A DNA stretch of 64,000 bases. Origin: Caulobacter segnis. Lineage in GTDB: Bacteria > Pseudomonadota > Alphaproteobacteria > Caulobacterales > Caulobacteraceae. A program made the position numbers and the translations under genes. Location: NCBI RefSeq assembly GCF_019931575.1, contig NZ_CP082923.1, forward strand, positions 2,356,001 through 2,420,000, in the 5' to 3' direction. Numbering within the stretch: the stretch's first letter is position 1; each line of letters begins with the position of its first letter. The notes below the pieces were generated by a model. The model was not told the DNA's origin and searched no databases. It saw only the letters and a list, made by a program, of their open reading frames with translations. Below are positions 57,702-64,000 of the stretch, piece by piece.

Positions 57702-58607
57702 TCATCGATTTATCGGCGCCCCTTTCAACCGCCGCGGTGTCCAGAGCGATCGGTCGATCCGCTTGACGTCGAACAGGGTGACCGGGCCGCAGGCCGACAG
57801 CGTATGCAGGCCTTGCGAATATGGCGTCGCGCCGGGCGGAAGGCTCAAAGACGCCGCCGCCTCGGCCTCGAAGCGCTCGGTGTCGAGCCTAAGGATCGTC
57901 AGCAGGCGGATGCCGCCGCCATAGGTGCGCGTGCAATCCTGCACGGGAAGGCGCGGCAGGCCGTCCTCGATCCAGGCCGTGCCACCCGGCCGGCTGGACG
58001 CGAGATCGTTGCGGACCGGATTGCCCGGATGGGTCCGCCAAGGTCCGGTCAGGCGCTCGGCGAAGGCGAAATGGAGGCGACCTTGCTTCCAGCGCTGCGG
58101 CCCGGTCGGCGAATAGGCCAGCCACCACAGGCCGTCGTAGTGGAACGGGGTGGCGTCGATGGCCGGGGTGTCCAGCTCCAGTCGAACCACCGGCTCCCAG
58201 ACCTCCGGAAACGCCGCCGCGCGATAGAGCGTCAGCGCGCCGGACCGGTAGGCCTCCGGCAGCATCCAGGTCTCGCCATCGGCCTCGAAGACCTGCGGAT
58301 AGGACAGGTGCCAGGGTTCCCGCAGCACTACCGAGCGCCGGACCGGCGTGAAGTCGGCGCCCAGTTCGATCAGCTCGATGACGCCATGACGGGTCCGGTA
58401 GTCATAGGCTTCGACGAACAGATGAAGACGGCCGTCGCGCCAGACGCCGAACGGATCGGCCAGGAACTTCCGCCGCCCCTCCTCGGGGAGCCAATGGACG
58501 GGCGCGTCGGGGGAGAACCCGCGCCGGGCGATCTCGGCGATCGGCGTTTCGACCAGACCGACCCGCCAGATATCCCGGCCCGGGATCTTCAGGCGCCAGC
58601 TAGTCAT
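57702..58607 (-). CDS. GINT1_N-like beta-propeller protein
   Basis: The 301-residue protein has repeated beta-blade signatures such as FLADPFGVWRDGRLHLFVEA, HLSYPQVFEADGETWMLPEA and ATPFHYDGLWWLAYSPTG. These match the glucosamine inositolphosphorylceramide transferase 1 N-terminal domain family, a five-bladed propeller related to GH43 enzymes that often occurs next to bacterial glycan formyl- or glycosyltransferases. The catalytic role is not established. The ATG overlaps the stop of the upstream membrane protein gene by 8 bp. Confidence 0.7.
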   Translation of the reverse strand: MTSWRLKIPGRDIWRVGLVETPIAEIARRGFSPDAPVHWLPEEGRRKFLADPFGVWRDGRLHLFVEAYDYRTRHGVIELIELGADFTPVRRSVVLREPWHLSYPQVFEADGETWMLPEAYRSGALTLYRAAAFPEVWEPVVRLELDTPAIDATPFHYDGLWWLAYSPTGPQRWKQGRLHFAFAERLTGPWRTHPGNPVRNDLASSRPGGTAWIEDGLPRLPVQDCTRTYGGGIRLLTILRLDTERFEAEAAASLSLPPGATPYSQGLHTLSACGPVTLFDVKRIDRSLWTPRRLKGAPINR

Positions 58608-59568
58608 GGGCGCCGCCGGCTTCGATCTCGGCCGGGACGATCGGACCGCGTGATCCGGAGGCGCGCCGCACGCCGCGCGCCAGATCGGCCGCGCCGAGCC
58701 CGACGATGACGGCCAGATGCAGGCCCAGGGTCATGACCGCCAGCGCCGCCAGCAGCACGGCGACGGCGGAGTGGGTCCCCAGCAGGAGCAGCATCAGGTT
58801 TCCGAACACCAGATCCTTGTTGGAGATCAGCGGAATGCGCGACACCAGGAAGCGGATCGCCAGGAGCACGATCCAGAGGCCAGGGGCGACGCCCGGCAGG
58901 GCCATGCTCCAGATCAGAACCGTGAGCGCGGTCCAGACGACCAGGCGAAGGCCACAGACGGCGGCGACATAGACCAGCTGTTCCAGGCGCAGCGAGAACA
59001 CTCGGCGCCCGAACACCAGGACGCCGACCGAGATCGCCACCGGAATGAGTCCCGACCACAAGGCCGGCCCCAGCCGTTGGGCGAAATCCAGGTCTCGCAG
59101 CTGCGTGGCGCTGATCGCCGCCAGGGCCAGGGTCAGGAGATTGCCCAGCAACGCCGAGACGATGTTGGCGTCCTTGATGGCGGCGAACGGCGCGGACACG
59201 GCGCCGGCCGCCCGTCGCGCCCAGACATAGAGAAACGCCTCGCCGCTATAGCCGAGCACGACCTCGTTGATGACGTTCTTGCGCAGCAGGGCCTCGAAGC
59301 CCGCCAGGGGCAGGTTCCAGAGTCGCCGGAAGACCGCGAAGTCGAAGAGCGTCTGCGTCAGGTAGAGCAGCAGGAAGGCCGGCCAGACGAGAGGCGGCAG
59401 TCGGCCGATCGTCTTCAGCACCTCGGAGGACGCGCCGCCCAGCTGCAGGACGATGGCCACGACGAGTCCGATCGACAGGACGCCGCCCAGCCAGATCCAC
59501 CGCCGCGAGGTCTTCTCGCCCGCGACGTTCGAAACCTCATAATCAACGGTCGACGCCACCCGTGTCAT
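58600..59568 (-). CDS. Multi-span membrane protein in glycan operon (YbhN/AglD-like)
   Basis: The 322-residue protein has about eight hydrophobic spans, starting WIWLGGVLSIGLVVAIVLQL and including a NLLTLALAAIS span and a C-terminal MLLLLGTHSAVAVLLAALAV. Length, span number and the conserved-looking EVVLGYSGEAFLYVWARR region are in line with lysylphosphatidylglycerol synthase/AglD-like (UPF0104) membrane proteins, some of which act in lipid-linked sugar export. I cannot name it firmly. The start overlaps the stop of the glycosyltransferase gene (ATGA). Confidence 0.65.
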   Translation of the reverse strand: MTRVASTVDYEVSNVAGEKTSRRWIWLGGVLSIGLVVAIVLQLGGASSEVLKTIGRLPPLVWPAFLLLYLTQTLFDFAVFRRLWNLPLAGFEALLRKNVINEVVLGYSGEAFLYVWARRAAGAVSAPFAAIKDANIVSALLGNLLTLALAAISATQLRDLDFAQRLGPALWSGLIPVAISVGVLVFGRRVFSLRLEQLVYVAAVCGLRLVVWTALTVLIWSMALPGVAPGLWIVLLAIRFLVSRIPLISNKDLVFGNLMLLLLGTHSAVAVLLAALAVMTLGLHLAVIVGLGAADLARGVRRASGSRGPIVPAEIEAGGAHD

Positions 59569-60731
59569 GCCCGCGCGCCAGCCGCGATCGACCGATAGTG
59601 GTCGAACAGATCGGCGAAGTGATCGATGTCGCGTCGCACCCAGGCCGCCGCCTCGACCGCCGCGGCCTTCAAGGCCTGGGCGTCGCGAGCGAATAATCGG
59701 CGGATGGCCTGGGCGGCGGCCTCGGTGTCGCCGGCGCGGTAAATTTCCGAGGTCGCCGGCTGGGCCAGGTGGGCGAAGCCGCCGCGATCGGGCCCCACGA
59801 CGGGAAGGCCGCTGGCCATGGCCTCGGCGGGGATCAGGCCGAAGGTCTCGGATTCGCAGCCATGCACGAGGGCGTCGGCGCTGGCCAAATGGGCCGCCAG
59901 CAGCGCGCGATCGCGGATCGGCGGCAGAATGCGGACGTGAGGATTGCCGGCGGCGGCGCGGGCCACGCGCGCGCGGTCGATGCCGTCGCCGATCAGAACG
60001 AGACCGATCGGGGCGTCGGCGCGGGCGCGCATTGTCGCCTCGATGACCATCGGCCAGCGCTTCTCCGGGTGGAAGCGCCCAACGCCGAGGACCAGCCTGG
60101 CGTCATCCGGGCAGGCGCAGGCCGCGAGCAGGCTGGACCTCAACGCCTCGTCGCGCTTGCCGGGCGAGAATGCGCCGCGGTCGATGCCGAGCGGCACGCT
60201 TTCCACCGCGCCAACGCCCTGCCCCATCAGACGATCGGCTAGCCAGGGGCCGCCGGCGACGACGGAGCCGAACCCTCCGGCCAGCTTGCGCAGATAGCTC
60301 CAGAACCAGCCGAACAGCTGGTCAATCTGCCGGGGGCTGGCGACCGGAGCCAGCCATCTTTGAGGATAGGACGCCACGGGATCGGCGTGCATGAACATCG
60401 CCCGCGCGGAAGGCCCCGCCCAGCTGGCGACGACCGCGGCGCCGCGCCAGGGCGAGGAGGCCTCGACCAGATCCGGGGCCAGGGCGTCGAGCTGGCGGTG
60501 GACCGACCCAGCGTCCCAGAACATGTGATAGTTGGCGTCGAATGGCAGGCGTGGCGCGCGGACCTGGATCACGCCGCCGGCGGCGCGAGGCTCGAAGCCG
60601 TCCCGCGGTCCCGGCGCGATGACGAAGAGTTCGTGGCCCAGTTGGGCGGCCGCCTCGAACTTGCGGTCGATATAGGTCCGCACGCCCCCGCCGGTGGGCG
60701 AATAGAACTCGGCGACATCCACTACCCGCAT
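59565..60731 (-). CDS. GT4-type glycosyltransferase (MgtA/PimB-like)
   Basis: The 388-residue GT-B enzyme starts with VVDVAEFYSPTGGGVRTYID, as in MgtA/PimB-type GDP-mannose- or UDP-sugar-dependent lipid glycosyltransferases. The donor domain has VLGVGRFHPEKRWPMVIEAT, LIGDGIDRARVARAA and the E-x7-E motif around CESETFGLIPAEAMASGLPV. It is the first gene of the leftward six-gene run and shares a 188-bp divergent promoter region with the next glycosyltransferase. Confidence 0.9.
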   Translation of the reverse strand: MRVVDVAEFYSPTGGGVRTYIDRKFEAAAQLGHELFVIAPGPRDGFEPRAAGGVIQVRAPRLPFDANYHMFWDAGSVHRQLDALAPDLVEASSPWRGAAVVASWAGPSARAMFMHADPVASYPQRWLAPVASPRQIDQLFGWFWSYLRKLAGGFGSVVAGGPWLADRLMGQGVGAVESVPLGIDRGAFSPGKRDEALRSSLLAACACPDDARLVLGVGRFHPEKRWPMVIEATMRARADAPIGLVLIGDGIDRARVARAAAGNPHVRILPPIRDRALLAAHLASADALVHGCESETFGLIPAEAMASGLPVVGPDRGGFAHLAQPATSEIYRAGDTEAAAQAIRRLFARDAQALKAAAVEAAAWVRRDIDHFADLFDHYRSIAAGARA

Positions 60732-60839
60732 CGTGCTTCCCGAAAAGCCCCGCCGCCACCGCTAGCTCAACACCGTGACGGTGTGATGCCGGCGGCCGCC
60801 TTCACAAAAGGACGATGTGAGCCGGTGTAGGTCTCATCG

Positions 60840-60849
60840 ATTTCGAAAT
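60840..60849. promoter_or_regulatory. Palindrome in the glycan locus divergent promoter
   Basis: ATTTCGAAAT is a perfect 10-bp palindrome lying 71 bp before the plus-strand glycosyltransferase. A small CACCG-TGA-CGGTG inverted repeat lies near 60771-60783. Either may be a regulator site for the two divergent units. Confidence 0.3.
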
Positions 60850-60919
60850 TCCGTGTGGTGATGGGGCAAGCGCGTCGTCTTGGTCGGCTGGGACGGGGCG
60901 TGCACGTGGAAGGACTATC

Positions 60920-62170
60920 ATGGACATCAAGGCGCTGACGCACACCGATGGTGCGCGCCCGTTGCGGATTGCCTTGTTCTCGGGGAACTACAACTACACC
61001 CTCGACGGGGCCAACAAGTCGCTGAACCGGCTGGTCGGCCATCTGCAGAGCACGGTTGGCGCCCAAGTGCGGGTCTACTCCCCGACCGGGCCGAATCCCG
61101 CGTTCGAGCCCGCCGGCGAGCTCGTGTCGGTGCCGTCGGTGAAAATCCCGTTCCGGCGCGACTATCGGCTGGCCCTAGGCCTTCCCGGCGCGGTGCGTCG
61201 GGACGTCGAGGCCTTCAAGCCAGACCTCGTGCACCTTTCGGCCCCCGACCTCCTGGGTTCGGCGGCCCTGCGACTCGGCCGGAGCCTGAAAGTCCCGGTA
61301 GTCGCCAGCCTGCACACGCTGTTCGACACCTATCTCGACTATTACGGACTCGGGCGGCTGCGGCCGCTGGCGCGCCGCCAGCTCTGGAAATTCTACGGCG
61401 CCTGCGACTATGTCATGGCCCCGACCGAGGCCATCGGCGACGAGCTTCGGGCCCACAACCCGACCGCCCGCGTGCGGACCTGGGCGCGCGGCGTTGATCC
61501 AGAGCTCTTCCACCCCGGACAGCGCAACGAGGCCTGGAGGCTGAGCCACGGCTTCGCCCCGGACCGCCCGGTGATCGTATTCCTGGGACGGATCGTCATG
61601 GAGAAGGGCCTGGCGGCCTTCGCGGAAACCATCCGAATGATCGAGGCGGCGGGGCACGCTCCCCAGGTGCTGGTGATCGGCGACGGCCCGGCGCGCGGCT
61701 GGTTTGAGGAGCGGCTGCCGGGCGCTGTGTTCGCCGGTTTCCTGTCGGGCGAGGCGTTGGCGACCGCCCTGGCTAGCGGCGACATCTTTCTCAATCCCAG
61801 CACCACCGAGACCTTCGGCAACGTCAATCTCGAGGCGATGGCCTGCGGCCTGGCCATGGTCTGCGCCGATGCGCCCAACACCCGCGCCCTGCTGCGGCAC
61901 GGACGCAACGCCAGGCTCTGCGTCGACCAGCCGAGCGCCTATGCCGAGGCGATGACCGAGCTCATCCTCGCGCCCGATCTTCGCCGGCGTCTGGGCGCGG
62001 CGGCGCTGGAGCGCAGCGCCGCCTATCGCTGGACGGAAATCCTCGACGAGGTCGTGGAGGTCTATGCCGAGGCTCTGGGCGCGCGCGCGACCACGCCATC
62101 CCCGCGGGTTCAGGCGTGGCGGCGCGGCGCGATGGTCGAGCCACAGGCCGCCAGTCTGCCGGCGCTCTGA
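60920..62170 (+). CDS. GT4-type glycosyltransferase
   Basis: The 416-residue GT-B protein has the SqdX/MgtA-like N-terminus IALFSGNYNYTLDGANKSLN, an acceptor-domain HLSAPDLLGSAALRLGRSLK and the donor domain VIVFLGRIVMEKGLAAFAET, VLVIGDGPARGWFEERLP and PSTTETFGNVNLEAMACGLA (E-x7-E). These resemble plant and bacterial sulfoquinovosyl- or mannosyl-diacylglycerol synthases, so a glycolipid product is plausible. ATG at 60920 has a GGAAGGA site. A 15-bp gap precedes the LptF-like gene, so the two are co-transcribed. Confidence 0.9.
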   Translation: MDIKALTHTDGARPLRIALFSGNYNYTLDGANKSLNRLVGHLQSTVGAQVRVYSPTGPNPAFEPAGELVSVPSVKIPFRRDYRLALGLPGAVRRDVEAFKPDLVHLSAPDLLGSAALRLGRSLKVPVVASLHTLFDTYLDYYGLGRLRPLARRQLWKFYGACDYVMAPTEAIGDELRAHNPTARVRTWARGVDPELFHPGQRNEAWRLSHGFAPDRPVIVFLGRIVMEKGLAAFAETIRMIEAAGHAPQVLVIGDGPARGWFEERLPGAVFAGFLSGEALATALASGDIFLNPSTTETFGNVNLEAMACGLAMVCADAPNTRALLRHGRNARLCVDQPSAYAEAMTELILAPDLRRRLGAAALERSAAYRWTEILDEVVEVYAEALGARATTPSPRVQAWRRGAMVEPQAASLPAL

Positions 62171-62185
62171 GCCTCGCGCACGATC

Positions 62186-63379
62186 ATGATCCCCAACACC
62201 CTCGACCGGTATCTGCTGAGGCGGACCCTGACGCCGATGGCCGCCGTGCTGATCAGCACGATGGTGGCGTTCCTGATGGAGCGCCTCATGCGCTCCTTCC
62301 AACTGCTCTCGCAGACCACGGACGGCTTCAAGTTCCTGAGCGAACTGCTGGTCAATCTTATCCCGCACTATGTGGGCCTGACCTTGCCCGGCGGCTTCTT
62401 CATCGGCCTGTTCGTGGTCGTCAACAGCCTGAACAAGAGCTCGGAGATCGACGCGATCCTGGCCAGCGGCATGTCGCTGGGCCGCTTCGCCGCGCCCTTC
62501 GTGAGCCTCGGCGTCGTGCTGATGGCGTTCAGCGTGCTGCTGTTCGGCTTCATCCAGCCCTACAGCCGCTATGCCTACCATGCGGTGTTGCACGCGGCCG
62601 AAAAGGCCGGATGGAACGGCGACGTGCGGCCCAAGGCCCTGCTCTCCACGGGGCCCGTCTTCCTGACCGCTGATCGCACCGACGCCAGCGGACGCCGCCT
62701 CGAGCGCGTCTTCATCCGCAAGATCGAGGCGGACGGACGAGAGGACGTGCTGACGGCGATCTCGGCGGAGGTCCGCAAGGACGGGGGCGATCGCCGCGTC
62801 ACGCTTGAGCTGCACGATGGCCGACAGGTGAGCACGACCCGCGACGCCCGGGTCTATGTCACCGACTTCTCGCGTTTTGCCTTCGACCTGCCGCTGTCGC
62901 TGTCGGCCAAGCTGTTTCGGGTGCGCGGCGACGACGTCAGCGAGCTGACGCTCGTCGAGCTGGCGCAGCGGGGCTTTGGCAAGGCGCCGCCCGCCCTGCC
63001 CCGGCAGACCCTGCTGGCCGAGTTCTACGCCCGCTCGTCGCGCGCACTGATACTGCCCTTGCTGCCGCTGCTGGCCGTTCCCTTCGGCCTCAGCGCCAAG
63101 CGCGCGGGATCGGGGTCGGCGATGGCCGCCGGCGGGGTCCTGTTGTTTCTCTTCGAGACCTCGATGATCCTTGGCCAGGCCATGGCCTCGGGCGTTGGCC
63201 TTCCGGCGGCGCTGACGATCGGCCTGCCGGCCGCCGTCTTCATGACCGCCTGCTTCGCCACCTGGATCGCCAGCCGAAAGCGCCCCGGCGAGAACCCCGT
63301 CAGCTGGATGACCGAACGCATCGCCGCGCTCTTCGCCGCCATCGCCCAGGCCCTCGGCGCGCGCTGCGCCGTCGCCTGA
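62186..63379 (+). CDS. LptF/LptG (YjgP/YjgQ) family permease
   Basis: The 397-residue protein has the LptF layout: N-terminal LDRYLLRRTLTPMAAVLIST, three spans with the gating-type LPGGFFIGLFVVVNSLNKSS and AILASGMSLGRFAAPF, a periplasmic beta-jellyroll (about 130-260) and three C-terminal spans with PLLPLLAVPFGLSAKRAG. LptF and LptG normally form a pair with the ATPase LptB for LPS export. Here a single copy is paired with a glycosyltransferase, which points to a dedicated role in moving a glycolipid, or to an LptF separated from its partner. Confidence 0.88.
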   Translation: MIPNTLDRYLLRRTLTPMAAVLISTMVAFLMERLMRSFQLLSQTTDGFKFLSELLVNLIPHYVGLTLPGGFFIGLFVVVNSLNKSSEIDAILASGMSLGRFAAPFVSLGVVLMAFSVLLFGFIQPYSRYAYHAVLHAAEKAGWNGDVRPKALLSTGPVFLTADRTDASGRRLERVFIRKIEADGREDVLTAISAEVRKDGGDRRVTLELHDGRQVSTTRDARVYVTDFSRFAFDLPLSLSAKLFRVRGDDVSELTLVELAQRGFGKAPPALPRQTLLAEFYARSSRALILPLLPLLAVPFGLSAKRAGSGSAMAAGGVLLFLFETSMILGQAMASGVGLPAALTIGLPAAVFMTACFATWIASRKRPGENPVSWMTERIAALFAAIAQALGARCAVA

Positions 63380-63525
63380 GGCCCGACTTGCCTTCGTCGC
63401 GCCACCAAGCCATGTGTCTCTGGCTCCCACCGACTCCCTCAGCGGGCCGAATACCTGGCGATGACGACCGACGCCGAAAGCCAGCTTCCGATCTCGTCCC
63501 CCGATCGCCTGGGCCCTCGCGCGCG

Positions 63526-64000
63526 ATGAAGGACGCCATTTCCGATCTTTCGCCGCTGGCGGCGGTCTATCTCGAACGCCGCGAGGACATGCGGCGGTTC
63601 TTCCTGGCGCGGCTGAACGGCCGCGGCGACGTCGAGGATCTCGTCCAAGAGCTTTACCTGAAGGTCCAGGCGGTCACCGAGGAGCCGATCGAGAACCCGC
63701 AGGCCTATCTCTATCGGCTCGCCTCGAACCTGATGCTGGATCGGCTCCGCCAAGCCCGGCGCGCGGGCGCGCGCGACACCGAATGGCGGCGGACGAACCA
63801 CGCGACGGTCGGCGTGCTGGACGTCGCCGACACCCCGGACGCGGAGAGCGCGGTCATCGCGCGGCAGCGACTGGAGAAGTTGTCGAAGGCCCTGGAGGCC
63901 CTCTCGCCGCTGACCCAGCGCGTCTTCCGTCTACACAAGTTCGAGGGTTTGACCCACGCGGAGACCGCCGAGCGACTCGGCATCTCGCGCAGCGCTGTCG
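63526..64000 (+). CDS. ECF (FecI-like) RNA polymerase sigma factor, N-terminal part (partial)
   Basis: The frame from ATG 63526 runs off the window after 158 residues. Region 2 is seen in DVEDLVQELYLKVQ and AYLYRLASNLMLDRLRQARR, and region 4 begins LEALSPLTQRVFRLHKFEGL, then THAETAERLGISRSAV. FecI-type sigma factors usually respond to an outer-membrane TonB receptor through a FecR anti-sigma encoded just downstream, so FecR and a receptor are expected past the window edge. No strong ribosome site was seen before this ATG. Confidence 0.88.
   Translation, partial: MKDAISDLSPLAAVYLERREDMRRFFLARLNGRGDVEDLVQELYLKVQAVTEEPIENPQAYLYRLASNLMLDRLRQARRAGARDTEWRRTNHATVGVLDVADTPDAESAVIARQRLEKLSKALEALSPLTQRVFRLHKFEGLTHAETAERLGISRSAV

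Overview
The window is a very GC-rich, densely packed chromosomal segment that looks like Caulobacter or a close relative in the Caulobacterales. The main reasons are a PopA-type protein (two receiver-like domains plus a GGDEF domain with an intact RxxD inhibitory site and a degenerate ATEVF active site), two TonB-dependent receptors, TTGACG-type promoter elements, GANTC sites of the kind CcrM methylates in front of some genes, and many alphaproteobacterial housekeeping genes. Genus assignment is inference from gene content, because no 16S gene is present. No insertion sequence, integrase, prophage or CRISPR array was seen.

Layout. 1-6,097: end of ssb, a possible structured RNA with a good terminator, a GNAT acetyltransferase, ppdK, a methyltransferase, a GlcG/HbpS-like protein and a DUF4861 protein. 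6,204-9,147: a pirin-wrbA pair divergent from a LysR regulator, then a small exported protein. 9,215-15,594: a 530-residue protein built almost wholly of octapeptide repeats, an Hsp70-like ATPase, a chemoreceptor and an HI0933-type flavoprotein. 15,630-24,602: a DEAD-box helicase with a long basic tail, a FrnE-like oxidoreductase, popA, a CaiB-type CoA-transferase/racemase, a YihY membrane protein, a TusA-like protein, an RsuA-type pseudouridine synthase and an RsmC-like methyltransferase. 24,639-29,519: tRNA-Ser(UGA), rlpA, and a close-packed run tmk-holB-tatD-MBL hydrolase, then a short unknown gene. 29,621-37,629: the complete kdpFABCDE potassium-uptake operon, headed by an extra 27-residue membrane ORF.

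37,633-48,078 is the accessory-looking part. It holds a TonB-dependent receptor with the CxxxM and HxM motifs of OprC-type copper receptors and its own tonB, an 873-bp gene-poor stretch with an AT-rich patch and a triple 7-bp repeat, a single protein that fuses an AraC-type regulator to an acetamidase/formamidase enzyme, a divergent TonB-dependent receptor, and an MFS transporter. The last three form a plausible sensing and uptake module for an amide-type compound. 48,097-53,877 is a tripartite EmrAB-NodT-type drug efflux operon bracketed by two TetR regulators.

54,013-63,379 is an uncharacterised envelope-glycan or glycolipid locus. It has a leftward six-gene run (three glycosyltransferases, a CDP-glycerol-transferase-like protein, a GINT1_N-like beta-propeller protein and a multi-span membrane protein) and, divergently, another glycosyltransferase plus a stand-alone LptF/LptG-type permease. 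The window closes inside an ECF sigma factor. The AraC-amidase fusion, the octad-repeat protein and the glycan locus are the best candidates for undescribed biology.
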